DNA from: Deinococcus hopiensis KR-140
Lineage (GTDB): Bacteria; Deinococcota; Deinococci; Deinococcales; Deinococcaceae
NCBI GenBank assembly: GCA_943327755.2
Contig: CALPYF020000016.1
Location: forward strand, 28,258-92,257
DNA: 64,000 nt
Direction: 5' to 3'
Shown here: positions 32,942-41,663 of the stretch, piece by piece
How positions within the stretch are numbered: position 1 is the stretch's first letter
Layout of the letters: each line of letters opens with the position of its first letter
Position numbers and translations under genes: made by a program
Notes under the pieces: generated by a model
The model's database searches: none
Seen by the model: the letters and a program-made list of their open reading frames with translations, nothing else
What the model was told of the DNA's origin: nothing

Positions 32942-33793
32942 ATGTTCAAACCCCTGCACGCCGCGCTGACCGCCCTAGGTATCCTGGCCCTGAGTGCCTG
33001 CTCCACCCAGACCACCCCGCAGGCCGTGCTGCCTGAGGAGACCCTCACCGTCACCGGCACCGAGAAGGCCTTCCCGGAGACGATCGGCAGCCAGATCGTG
33101 TACGGCACGGTCACGAGCGTCACCAACCGGCCCTACCAGGTGAGCGTCACGCCCAGCACCGAACTGTCGGGCGGCTGGTGCGGCGGCACCCTGATCAGCA
33201 CCAACTGGGTACTGACCGCCGCGCACTGCGTGGTCGGCTACAGCGCCAGCCAGATGCGCGTCCGCGCCGGGATCAACGACCTGACCACCACCAGCGGCCA
33301 GCTGCGCACCCCGTCGCAGATCATCGTCCACCCGAACTACTCCAGTAGCGGCGACGCGTACGACATCGCCCTGATCCGCGTAGGCACCGCGTTCACGCTG
33401 GGCAGCACCGTGGCGACCGCCGCGCTGCCGAACAACACCACCGAGAGCGTGCTGGACGTGAACGGCAAGTACGCCACCGTCAGCGGCTGGGGCAAGACCG
33501 AGACCGGCGCGTACAGCAACCGCGCGCTGCGCGAGGTCACCATCCCGATCACGCCCACCGGCAGCGACTGCGGCAGCCGCCCCGGCAACACCATCTGCGG
33601 CAAGTACGACGCCGGGAAGGACTCCTGCAACGGCGACAGCGGCGGCCCGCTCGCCGCGCGCTACAACAACCGGTTCTACGTGCTGGGCGTCGTGTCGTAC
33701 GGCCCAGTGGAATGCCGCGGCTACGGCGTGTACACCCGCGTGAACGGCTACATCAACTGGATCGCCACGAACACGGGCGTCACCGCGCAGTAA
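32942..33793 (+). CDS. Trypsin-like secreted serine protease without PPC domain
   Basis: 283 residues. Lipoprotein signal (ILALSACST). S1 fold with His95 (TAAHC), Asp141 (DIALIR) and Ser233 (CNGDSGGP). It is clearly a paralogue of the previous gene (shared CGGTLIS, TESVLDV, VSGWG) but ends after the protease domain. GGAGGT precedes the ATG. It is followed by a strong hairpin. Confidence 0.94.
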   Translation: MFKPLHAALTALGILALSACSTQTTPQAVLPEETLTVTGTEKAFPETIGSQIVYGTVTSVTNRPYQVSVTPSTELSGGWCGGTLISTNWVLTAAHCVVGYSASQMRVRAGINDLTTTSGQLRTPSQIIVHPNYSSSGDAYDIALIRVGTAFTLGSTVATAALPNNTTESVLDVNGKYATVSGWGKTETGAYSNRALREVTIPITPTGSDCGSRPGNTICGKYDAGKDSCNGDSGGPLAARYNNRFYVLGVVSYGPVECRGYGVYTRVNGYINWIATNTGVTAQ

Positions 33794-33810
33794 GTCCAGT
33801 TTCCGTCCAG

Positions 33811-33839
33811 GCACCGGCCCCCGCACGCGGGGCCGGTGC
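33811..33839. terminator. Hairpin after third protease gene
   Basis: Perfect 11-bp stem (33811-33821 with 33829-33839), 7-base loop. Confidence 0.6.
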
Positions 33840-33873
33840 GCTGCTGTGTGCGGCGGGCGGCGCACAATACTGC

Positions 33874-34503
33874 ATGCCCCTGCCCGCCCATCAGGCTCCC
33901 CTCGCCGATCACGCCGCCGCGGCTGCCCACCTTTCCCGTGACCCCGTCCTGGCCGGGGTGATCGCTCGGGTGGGTGACCTGCCGGTCCTGACGCCCACCG
34001 CAGACCCATTCGGGACGCTGATCCGGAACGTGACGGGGCAGCAGCTGAGCGTGAAGGCCGCCGCGAGCATCCACGCCCGCGTGACCGCCACCCTGGGCGA
34101 GGTCACGGCCGATACGCTGTTGGCTGCCAGCGGCGACACGCTGCGCGGCGCGGGCCTGTCCTGGGCGAAGGTGCGGACCGTGCAGGCCATCGCACAGGCC
34201 GCGAAGACCGGCGCGGTGGACTTCGCGCACCTGAGCGAGCAGGACGACGAGACCGTCATCGCCGAGCTGCTGCCCCTGCCCGGCATCGGCCGCTGGACTG
34301 CCGAGATGTTCCTGATGTTCGCCCTGGCCCGCGCGGACGTGTTCAGCGTCGGGGACCTCGCCCTGCGCCAGGGCCTCGCGCGACTGCACCCGGACGCGCC
34401 CGGCGGCGAGATCCTGGGCCGCTGGGCCCCATACCGCACGCTGGCCGCCCGCTACGTCTGGGCCGACAACGCCCGCGTGAAGGCCGGTGGGGAACCGGCG
34501 TGA
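33874..34503 (+). CDS. alkA: DNA-3-methyladenine glycosylase II
   Basis: 209 residues. Helix-hairpin-helix glycosylase: GQQLSVKAA in the N-terminal part, HhH LPGIGRWTAEMFLMFALAR and the catalytic Asp in VFSVGDLALRQGL. It removes alkylated bases from DNA as the first step of base excision. The short length, without the N-terminal AlkA domain, matches the AlkA2-type enzymes of Deinococcus. It stands alone and ends just before the repeat at 34511. Confidence 0.9.
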   Translation: MPLPAHQAPLADHAAAAAHLSRDPVLAGVIARVGDLPVLTPTADPFGTLIRNVTGQQLSVKAAASIHARVTATLGEVTADTLLAASGDTLRGAGLSWAKVRTVQAIAQAAKTGAVDFAHLSEQDDETVIAELLPLPGIGRWTAEMFLMFALARADVFSVGDLALRQGLARLHPDAPGGEILGRWAPYRTLAARYVWADNARVKAGGEPA

Positions 34504-34510
34504 CCGGCTG

Positions 34511-34622
34511 ATGGCGGATGGCGGATGGCGGATGGCGGATGGCGGATGGTCAACAGCGTGTCCGCGGCAACCCCGGCCAAGTCAAGCCGACCCACTCCCC
34601 ACTGCCCACTCCCTACTGCCCC
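34511..34622. repeat. Repeat R3: five heptamers plus conserved tail
   Basis: ATGGCGG is repeated five times without error (34511-34545), then GATGGTCAACAGCGTG and a tail (to 34622) that aligns with repeat R4 at 37011-37100 (GATGGTCARCAGCGTG; CCACCCACTYCC-type 3' part). The minus-strand flavin reductase-like gene ends inside the tail. Confidence 0.8.
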
Positions 34623-35281
34623 TTCTGCCACTCCTCGAACGGAATGCGGTCGATGACGAACGTGTCGCGCGTGCGGGCGTACGTGCCGCGTCCGCCCATG
34701 CGGCCGATCAGGTCCAGCGCACCGGTGTCCACGTGGTGCCGGTCGGCGTCCTGCACGGCGTCCGCGCGCAGGGTCAGGCCCAGCACCTCGCCCAGGATGA
34801 TGCGGGTGCGGCCGATCAGCACGGTCTGCACCTCGCGGCATTCCAGCGCGGCGGGCGCGGCGGCCACGCGCGGCACCGCGACCTTTACGCCCGGCGCGAG
34901 GGGAATGCCCAGCGCGTCCGGCTCCCCCTGCCCGTGCGGGAAGTCCGTGGCAGTGGCGTTCATGGTGACGGCCAGCGCCTCGCTGACGAGATTCACGGTG
35001 AACTCGCCGCCAGAGGCGATGTTCAGCGCGGTGTCCTTCGGGGTGCCGTCGGGCCGGTCGCCGGGCGCGAAGGCCACGACGGACGGATCGCTGCCCATCA
35101 GCCCGAAGAAGGAGTACGGCGCGAGGTTCACGTGCCCGCCCTCGCCCAGCGTGCTCACCCACGCGATCGGGCGGGGCGTGACGGTTGCCGTGAGCAGCTT
35201 GTACCGCGCCGCGCCGGGCAGCGCCGTCAGGTCGAAGTGCGTCACCGGGAGGGCGTCCAGTGCAGAAGCGGGAGGCGTCAT
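34613..35281 (-). CDS. Flavin reductase-like FMN-binding protein
   Basis: 222 residues, flavin-reductase split barrel with PRPIAWVSTLGEGGHVNLAPYS and GEFTVNLVSE. It is the second member of this fold in the window but not a close copy of the first. The last residues (WQKGQ) and the stop are encoded by the intergenic repeat R3, which suggests the original stop was replaced. Confidence 0.85.
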   Translation of the reverse strand: MTPPASALDALPVTHFDLTALPGAARYKLLTATVTPRPIAWVSTLGEGGHVNLAPYSFFGLMGSDPSVVAFAPGDRPDGTPKDTALNIASGGEFTVNLVSEALAVTMNATATDFPHGQGEPDALGIPLAPGVKVAVPRVAAAPAALECREVQTVLIGRTRIILGEVLGLTLRADAVQDADRHHVDTGALDLIGRMGGRGTYARTRDTFVIDRIPFEEWQKGQ

Positions 35282-35297
35282 GCGCGCAGCGTAGCGG

Positions 35298-35303
35298 TAG
35301 CAT
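35298..35303 (+). promoter_or_regulatory. -10 box (TAGCAT) of xseB
   Basis: TAGCAT lies seven bases before the ATG at 35311 and overlaps the in-frame ATG at 35302, so 35311 is chosen as start. Confidence 0.5.
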
Positions 35304-35310
35304 GGCCAGC

Positions 35311-35544
35311 ATGACTGAGCCTCAGCCCACCTCGTACCGGGAGGCGTACGCCCGGCTGAGCCGCATCGCCGCCGAACTCGAATCCGGCGAGGCCGACCTC
35401 GACCGCGTCCTGCCGCTGCTGGAGGAGGCCCGCGCCGCCTACGCCCAGTGCCGCGAGCGGATCGAGGCGGTCCGCGCCGTGCTGGCCGGAGATTGGGCCG
35501 ACGACAGCGACGCAGACGAAACCGACACGGACGACGCGGAGTAA
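35311..35544 (+). CDS. xseB: Exodeoxyribonuclease VII small subunit
   Basis: 77 residues, the size of XseB. A helical hairpin with YREAYARLSRIAAELESGEADLD, then LPLLEEARAAYAQCRERIEAV, matches the small-subunit fold; the acidic end (DDSDADETDTDDAE) is typical. Several XseB copies bind one XseA to make an exonuclease acting on single-stranded DNA. xseA is not in the window. Confidence 0.85.
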   Translation: MTEPQPTSYREAYARLSRIAAELESGEADLDRVLPLLEEARAAYAQCRERIEAVRAVLAGDWADDSDADETDTDDAE

Positions 35545-35547
35545 GTC

Positions 35548-35610
35548 GGCAGTGGGGAGTGGATCGGGGCTGACCTCCGACCCGCTCCCCACTACCTACT
35601 CCCCACTGCC
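35548..35610. repeat. Intergenic inverted repeat R2
   Basis: Arms 35548-35560 and 35598-35610 are perfect 13-base reverse complements; the loop carries GCTGACCTCCG as in R1. It lies between the convergent xseB and NAD(P)-binding genes, and the latter takes its last codons and stop from it. Confidence 0.75.
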
Positions 35611-36249
35611 CTCTTCCAGCGCCGCGACCGCCTGCGCGACCGGGGTGTCCCCGGCGACCACCTCGAAGGTCTGCCCCACGCTGCGCGGGTCGTTCAGGCA
35701 GGCGAGCACCACGGCCGCCACGTCGTCGCGGGCGATCATGCCGCGCGGGGCGGGCATCCCGGTGCGGACCATGCTGGTGCCGGGGGCGTCGGTCAGGCCG
35801 CCGGGCCGCACGACCGTCCAGTCCAGACCGCTGGCCTGCACGTGCGCGTCCGAGACGGCCTTGACGCGCAGCACGGCGGCCAGGAAGGGCGGCATCTGCT
35901 CGGGGCGGTCCACGCCCATGGAGCTGACCACCACCAGCCGCGCGGGCCCGCCCGCGGCGCGGCGGCGGACGAGTTCGTCCGTCACGGCGATCAGGGCGTC
36001 CCCGTCAATGGCCTGGAAGTGGCCGGTGGCGCCGGCCCCGGCGGCCCACACGACCGCGTCGGCGCCGTCCAGTACGGCCGTCCAGTCGCCGGTCAGGTCC
36101 CCATGGACCGGCTGCGCGCCGTGCAGCGCGAGCATGTCGGCCTGTTCTTGGGTGCGGACCAGTGCACGTACCTGATGTCCGGCGGCGGCGGCCTGCGCGG
36201 CCACGCGGCGGCCCACGCCACCGGCCGCTCCGATCACTGCGAGCTTCAT
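35596..36249 (-). CDS. NAD(P)H-binding protein, NmrA/SDR-atypical type
   Basis: 217 residues. Rossmann start MKLAVIGAAGGVGRRVA with the GxxGxxG pattern, then VVWAAGAG and VVVSSMGVDRP. No catalytic Tyr-Lys pair, so it belongs to the NmrA-like / atypical SDRs, often quinone reductases or redox sensors. Its last residues (EEGSGE) come from repeat R2. Confidence 0.85.
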   Translation of the reverse strand: MKLAVIGAAGGVGRRVAAQAAAAGHQVRALVRTQEQADMLALHGAQPVHGDLTGDWTAVLDGADAVVWAAGAGATGHFQAIDGDALIAVTDELVRRRAAGGPARLVVVSSMGVDRPEQMPPFLAAVLRVKAVSDAHVQASGLDWTVVRPGGLTDAPGTSMVRTGMPAPRGMIARDDVAAVVLACLNDPRSVGQTFEVVAGDTPVAQAVAALEEGSGE

Positions 36250-36346
36250 GAGGCGCAGCTTCCCCCGGTACGGGCGGCAACACTGCGCCCTGTCCCACGG
36301 TTGTCCCTGCGCCAGAGTGCGCAGGCGCAGCCCCGGAGTGCGGGCG

Positions 36347-36352
36347 TATCCT
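36347..36352 (+). promoter_or_regulatory. -10 box (TATCCT), leaderless start of PlsC-like gene
   Basis: TATCCT lies seven bases before the ATG at 36360. Confidence 0.45.
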
Positions 36353-36359
36353 GCAGAGA

Positions 36360-37013
36360 ATGAGTGAAGCTGCTCACCCCGAGAAGCCCGCTGCCCCGTC
36401 AGCCGCCAAGGCCCCTGCGGCCGAGCCGCCCGCGCCGCCCGTCATTCCCTGGGTGTACCGGCTGGTCGTGGACACCACCTACCTGCCCGTGATCTTCAGC
36501 GGCATGCATCTGGAGGTGCACGGCCGCGAGCACGTGCCGCCGCCCGGCACGCCGCTGGTCGTCGCGGCCAATCACGTGAGCGCCCTGGACCCGTTTCTGG
36601 TGGCCCGCGCGCTGCCGCCGGGCCGGTTCCTGCAGTTCATGGCGAAGAAGGAACTGTTCATCCCGGTCATCGGGGACATCATCCGCGCCGGGGGGTCCTT
36701 CCCGGTGGACCGCAGCGGGAACGACCTGGGCGCCGTGCGCACGTCGCTGCGCATCCTGAAGGCGAACGGCACAGTCGGGATCTTCCCGCAGGGCACGCGC
36801 GGCGGGCATGAAATGCAGGGCGGCGTGGCCCTGATCGCCGCGAAGGGCCGCGCGCCCATCCTGCCCGCCGGGGTCAGCCGCGACGGCAAGCGCTGGATCA
36901 TCCGCTTCGGGGCGCCCATCCCGCCACGCGGCGGCATCAAGGCCATCACCGGGGAACTCGGCGAGGTGCTGTCCACGCTGGCCGTCCCCGTCGGGCAGCG
37001 GCTGCCCGGGTGA
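36360..37013 (+). CDS. Lysophospholipid acyltransferase, PlsC-like
   Basis: 217 residues. The acyltransferase block I motif HX4D is NHVSALD, block II GRFLQFMAKKELF with VDRSGND, block III IFPQGTRGG. These enzymes transfer an acyl chain to lysophosphatidic acid or related lipids. The first 40 residues are Ala/Pro-rich and likely cytosolic. The stop TGA is the first codon of the heptamer array of repeat R4. Confidence 0.88.
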   Translation: MSEAAHPEKPAAPSAAKAPAAEPPAPPVIPWVYRLVVDTTYLPVIFSGMHLEVHGREHVPPPGTPLVVAANHVSALDPFLVARALPPGRFLQFMAKKELFIPVIGDIIRAGGSFPVDRSGNDLGAVRTSLRILKANGTVGIFPQGTRGGHEMQGGVALIAAKGRAPILPAGVSRDGKRWIIRFGAPIPPRGGIKAITGELGEVLSTLAVPVGQRLPG

Positions 37014-37100
37014 TGGGTGATGGGTGATGGTCAGCAGCGTGCGCGCGGCAGCGCCGCCCACGTCAAGGCCACCCACTTCCTACTGCCCACTACCCACTTC
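37011..37100. repeat. Repeat R4: heptamers plus tail shared with R3
   Basis: TGATGGG, TGATGGG, TGATGGT (37011-37031) followed by the R3-like tail (GATGGTCAGCAGCGTG, later GTCAAGGCCACCCACTTCC). Placed between convergent plsC-like and desaturase genes; both end in it. Confidence 0.78.
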
Positions 37101-38220
37101 CGACAACTTCCTCCCCCACCTGGGGTCTGCGGGTCCACCAGGTAGTCAGCAGGGCGTGTGCCAAGAATGCGGTGGTCAGGGCGATCAGGGCGACATCGGT
37201 GCGGCCCGCCCAGGCAGTGAAGGCGGCCAGCGTGGCGGCCAGGATCAGCCAGGAGCGGCTGCCCCAGCGTCGGCCCTCGAACAGTCCGGCGATGGCGACG
37301 GTGCCCAGCAGGAGAATGCCGAACAGCGTGAATTCCTCCGCGCCGCCCCGCGTGGACTGCGTGGCGATGTAGTCGATGAGCACACCGAACAGCACGAAGC
37401 CGCCCAGCGCCACGAGCGCGTCCGGGAGGGGTGTGCGGTCGCGGCGCGTCCAGGTGGGCAGGCGGGGTGCGGGCCAGCGCAGGACGTGCCGCAGGACCGG
37501 GAGGTTGTTCGCCCAGACGGGGTTGTCGCTGGGCGTGCGGTGCGCGACGCCGTAACGGATCTCGATGTCGCCCCGTTCCTCCTGGAAGGTGCCGAACCAG
37601 CGGTCCCACATGGCGAAGGTGCCCCCGCAGTTCCGGTCGCGGTACTCGGGGTTGCTGGCGTGATGCACCCGGTGATGCGATGGCGTGACGAGCACGTGTT
37701 CCAGCCAGCCGCTTTTCTTCACGACGCGGTTGTGGTTGTAGAACTGCACGAAGTAGTGCAGGGCGCCGATCAGCACGAACTGCTCGGTGGGGACGCCCAG
37801 CACGGCCAGCGGTACGAAGAACGGCAGTGAGGTCAGCGAGGAGTACCAGGAGTTGCGGATGCCCAGCGACAGGCTGAAGTGTTCGCCCTCGTGGTGGACG
37901 ACGTGCACAGCCCACAGCAGCGGGTAACGGTGGTGCAGGCGGTGCATCCAGTAGAAGCACAGGTCCCAGGCGAGCAGCGTGAACACCCACTGCGCGGCCA
38001 CCGGCCACCCCCCCACCCAGCCGAGACTGAAGTGCCGCACGACGTAGTCGAAGCCCGCGATTTCCAGCCCGCGGCACACCCAGGTCATGACGTGCCCGGA
38101 GTTCAGGTTGAACATCACCTCGCGCCAGGGGATGGGTTCCTTCTCCACGAAGTGGATGTACAGCAGTTCGGCGATCACCAGCACGAACAGCAGCAGGATG
38201 CCCAGGAACAGGTTGGCCAT
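37090..38220 (-). CDS. Sterol desaturase/fatty-acid hydroxylase family membrane protein
   Basis: 376 residues with several membrane helices and the three His motifs of di-iron membrane oxygenases: HRLHH, HVVHH and HHRVHH near residues 115-205. These enzymes hydroxylate or desaturate lipids and carotenoid-like substrates. The C-terminal third adds four more membrane helices not required in the family. The last residues (EEVVGSG) come from repeat R4. Substrate unknown. Confidence 0.88.
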   Translation of the reverse strand: MANLFLGILLLFVLVIAELLYIHFVEKEPIPWREVMFNLNSGHVMTWVCRGLEIAGFDYVVRHFSLGWVGGWPVAAQWVFTLLAWDLCFYWMHRLHHRYPLLWAVHVVHHEGEHFSLSLGIRNSWYSSLTSLPFFVPLAVLGVPTEQFVLIGALHYFVQFYNHNRVVKKSGWLEHVLVTPSHHRVHHASNPEYRDRNCGGTFAMWDRWFGTFQEERGDIEIRYGVAHRTPSDNPVWANNLPVLRHVLRWPAPRLPTWTRRDRTPLPDALVALGGFVLFGVLIDYIATQSTRGGAEEFTLFGILLLGTVAIAGLFEGRRWGSRSWLILAATLAAFTAWAGRTDVALIALTTAFLAHALLTTWWTRRPQVGEEVVGSG

Positions 38221-38279
38221 GACGCGAGTGTAAGGACCCCCGGAGGAACGCGGCGCCTCAGATGAGCGGGGGCGTGCGC

Positions 38280-38285
38280 TATGCT
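38280..38285 (+). promoter_or_regulatory. -10 box (TATGCT) of cobalamin operon
   Basis: TATGCT 8 bases before the riboswitch P1 stem starts (38294), so the RNA would begin just at the aptamer. Confidence 0.5.
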
Positions 38286-38291
38286 CTGGGG

Positions 38292-38400
38292 TGACGGCTG
38301 CGGGGGGAAGTCCGGTGAGAGTCCGGCCCTGTCGCGCAACGGTAATCCTGCCCCCCCATCACATGATGGGCGGCCTGGGAAGGCCGAGCACCCCCGCCGT
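38292..38400 (+). ncRNA. Cobalamin (B12) riboswitch
   Basis: The aptamer core is recognisable by the conserved GGGAAGTCCGGTGAGAGTCC, then GTCGCGCAACGGTAAT and a B12-box-like end (GGGAAGGCCGAGCACC). P1 is formed by 38294-38306 with 38391-38400. Downstream there are a nested hairpin (about 38424-38456) and a hairpin at 38502-38526 followed by CGTTTCGTT, the likely expression platform/terminator. High B12 would turn off the uptake operon that follows. Confidence 0.9.
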
Positions 38401-38556
38401 TCGCGCCGCCCGGAGTGGGCGGGCGTGGCTTGACCCCTCGCGGACTGGGGGCACGCCGTGAGCGCCCCCTGTGCGGGGCCTGCCACGGACACTGTGTTTC
38501 CCGCCGCCGCCCCCAACCGGGCGGCGCGTTTCGTTGCCGCAGGGAAGGAGTTTTCC

Positions 38557-39426
<870 letters not shown>

Positions 39427-40431
39427 ATGCAGGCCGCCGCGCCGCGCCGGGGGCTGGGGGTGGGCCTGGGCACGCTGCTGCTCGCGGCGCTGCTGCTGGC
39501 CGCCGTGGTCCTGGGCACCGGGCTGGGCAGCGTGACGATCCCGCCCGGCGAGGTGCTGGGCGCGCTGTGGCGCGGCGTGACCCGGCAGGCGCTGGAGGGG
39601 AACGACGTGATCGTGTGGCAGATCCGCCTGCCGCGCGTGGTCATGGGGGCGCTGGTGGGCGCGAGCCTCAGCGTGTGCGGCGGCGCCTTCCAGGGCGTGT
39701 TCCGCAACCCGCTGGCGGACCCGTACCTGCTGGGCGTCGCCAGCGGCAGCGCGCTGGGTGCCACGGTCGCCATCGTGGCCGGGTGGCCCCGCGCGCTGAT
39801 CCCGGTGTCGGCGCTGCTGACCGCGCTGGTCGCCGTGGCGTGCACGCTGTCCCTGGCGCGTGAGGGGCGGCGTTTTCCGCCCACGAGGCTGATCCTGGCG
39901 GGCGTGGTGGTGGGCAGCGTCCTGAGTGCGGCGACCACCGCGCTGATCCTGCGCGGCGAGGACCGCGCGCGGCAGGTGCTGGCGTACACGCTGGGCGACC
40001 TGGGCTTCAGCGGCTGGCGGGACGTGCTGACCGTGCTGCCGTACGCGGCGCTGGGCTGCGGGGCGCTGCTGCTGCTGGCGCGCGCGCTGGACACCCTGCA
40101 GCTGGGCGAACTGACCGCCCGCAGCCTGGGTGTCCCGGTCGAGCGGCTGCGGCTGATCGCGGTGATCGCCGCGAGCCTCGCCACGGCGGGCGCGGTGGCG
40201 TACGTGGGCGTGATCGGCTTCGTGGGACTCATCGTGCCGCACATGATCCGCCTCGCGTTCGGGCCCGGGCACCGCACGCTGCTGCCCCTGTCGGCGCTGC
40301 TGGGCGGGGCGCTGCTGGTCGGCGCGGACCTGCTGGCCCGCACCACGCCACTGTCGCAGGTGGGCATCGTGACGACCCTGCTGGGCGGCCCGTTCTTCCT
40401 GTGGCTGCTGCGCAAGGAACGCCATGACTGA
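39427..40431 (+). CDS. btuC: Cobalamin ABC transporter permease, BtuC-like
   Basis: 334 residues with about nine to ten membrane helices of the FecCD/BtuC type; FRNPLADPYLLGVASGSALGA and YVGVIGFVGLIVPHMIRLA are the family motifs. The ATG follows directly after the TAA of btuF, and it overlaps btuD by eight bases. Confidence 0.9.
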   Translation: MQAAAPRRGLGVGLGTLLLAALLLAAVVLGTGLGSVTIPPGEVLGALWRGVTRQALEGNDVIVWQIRLPRVVMGALVGASLSVCGGAFQGVFRNPLADPYLLGVASGSALGATVAIVAGWPRALIPVSALLTALVAVACTLSLAREGRRFPPTRLILAGVVVGSVLSAATTALILRGEDRARQVLAYTLGDLGFSGWRDVLTVLPYAALGCGALLLLARALDTLQLGELTARSLGVPVERLRLIAVIAASLATAGAVAYVGVIGFVGLIVPHMIRLAFGPGHRTLLPLSALLGGALLVGADLLARTTPLSQVGIVTTLLGGPFFLWLLRKERHD

Positions 40432-41254
40432 CCTGCTGCACCACACGGCGCCACGCCAGCCGGAGGCGACCCCCCGGGACGCCCTGGTCGCGCGGGACGT
40501 GCACGTGCAGGCCGGGTCGTTCCCGGCGGTGCGGGGCGTGAGCGCGGCGTTCCGGCCCGGCGTGTTCAGCGCCGTGATCGGCCCGAACGGCGCGGGTAAG
40601 AGCACGCTGCTGCGCGCCCTGCTGGGCCTGAACCCGGTCACGGGGGGCGAGGTGACCCTGGCCGGGCGGCCCCTGGGGGCCTGGAGCCGCGCGCAGCGGT
40701 CGCGGCAGCTGGCGTACCTCGCGCAGAGCGAGGGCCTGCCGGACGGCGCGCGCGTGCGGGACGTGGTGGCGCTGGGGCGCGGCGCGGGCGACTGGCGCTT
40801 CGGGCTGCTGCCCCGCACCCCCTGGACGCCCGCCGACGAGGCCGCCGTGGACGCCGCGCTGGACCGCACCGATACCCGCCGGTTCGAGGACCGCCGCGTG
40901 TCCGAACTCAGCGGCGGAGAGCGGCAACGGGCGGCGCTGGCCCGCGCGCTGGCGGCCGAACCGCGCTTCCTGCTGCTGGACGAACCCACCAACCACCTCG
41001 ACCTCGCGTACGCGCTGGACGTCGTGCGTTACCTGCGCTGCGAGGTCGCGGGCGGGCTGGGCGTCGTGGCGGTGCTGCACGACCTGAACCTCGCCGCGCG
41101 CGCCGATCACCTCGTGCTGCTCTGCGGCGGGCGGGTGCAGGCCAGCGGCACCCCCCACGAGGTGCTGACGCCCGAGCATCTGCACGCCGCGTACGGGCTG
41201 CACGTCAACGTGGTGCAGCACGCAGACCGCCTGCTGGTCATCCCCCAGGATTGA
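40424..41254 (+). CDS. btuD: Cobalamin ABC transporter ATPase, BtuD-like
   Basis: 276 residues. Walker A IGPNGAGKSTLLRALLG, Q-loop LAQSEGL, signature ELSGGERQRAALARAL, Walker B FLLLDEPTNHLD, H-loop VLHDLNLAAR: a FepC/BtuD-type importer ATPase. Completes the importer with btuF and btuC. Confidence 0.9.
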   Translation: MTDLLHHTAPRQPEATPRDALVARDVHVQAGSFPAVRGVSAAFRPGVFSAVIGPNGAGKSTLLRALLGLNPVTGGEVTLAGRPLGAWSRAQRSRQLAYLAQSEGLPDGARVRDVVALGRGAGDWRFGLLPRTPWTPADEAAVDAALDRTDTRRFEDRRVSELSGGERQRAALARALAAEPRFLLLDEPTNHLDLAYALDVVRYLRCEVAGGLGVVAVLHDLNLAARADHLVLLCGGRVQASGTPHEVLTPEHLHAAYGLHVNVVQHADRLLVIPQD

Positions 41255-41287
41255 GCGACGCCCACTCAGGGCCGCGCAAGGAGAGGC

Positions 41288-41641
41288 ATGCCCCCGAAGT
41301 TCTTCCCCACCCACGGCCACCTGCTCGTCTGCCAGGGCCCGAACTGTCAGGCGCGCGGCTCCGCGCTGCTGCACAAGGCACTCTGGAATCACCTGGAGCG
41401 CCAGTCGCTGGCGTACTACAAACGCGGCGGGACGCTGCGCCTCACCGAGAGCGGCTGCCTGGGCGCGTGCAGCTACGGCCCGGCACTGTGCGTGTACCGC
41501 CCCGATCCCGGCGGCGCGGGCCTGGAGGAAGCGTGGTACGCCGCCGTGGACTTCCCGCTGGCCGCGCGGGTGGCGCAGGCCACCCACGACCGCGCGCCCC
41601 TGCCTACCGAGCACCGCTACGGACCGGACGAGCAGGCCTGA
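41288..41641 (+). CDS. Thioredoxin-like 2Fe-2S ferredoxin, CbiW-like
   Basis: 117 residues. Cysteines are placed as VCQGPNCQARGS at the start and later SGCLGACSYGP, the thioredoxin-like ferredoxin pattern of CbiW and similar proteins. CbiW-like ferredoxins accompany cobalamin or sirohydrochlorin metabolism. The gene is 33 bases after btuD, has GGAGAGG before the ATG, and is thus probably under the riboswitch too. Confidence 0.8.
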   Translation: MPPKFFPTHGHLLVCQGPNCQARGSALLHKALWNHLERQSLAYYKRGGTLRLTESGCLGACSYGPALCVYRPDPGGAGLEEAWYAAVDFPLAARVAQATHDRAPLPTEHRYGPDEQA

Positions 41642-41663
41642 CGGGCAGGGCTGACCGCCCAGG

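Noticed and set aside
34511..34549. Possible CRISPR-like array
   Set aside because: Units are seven bases without spacers; it is a simple tandem repeat.
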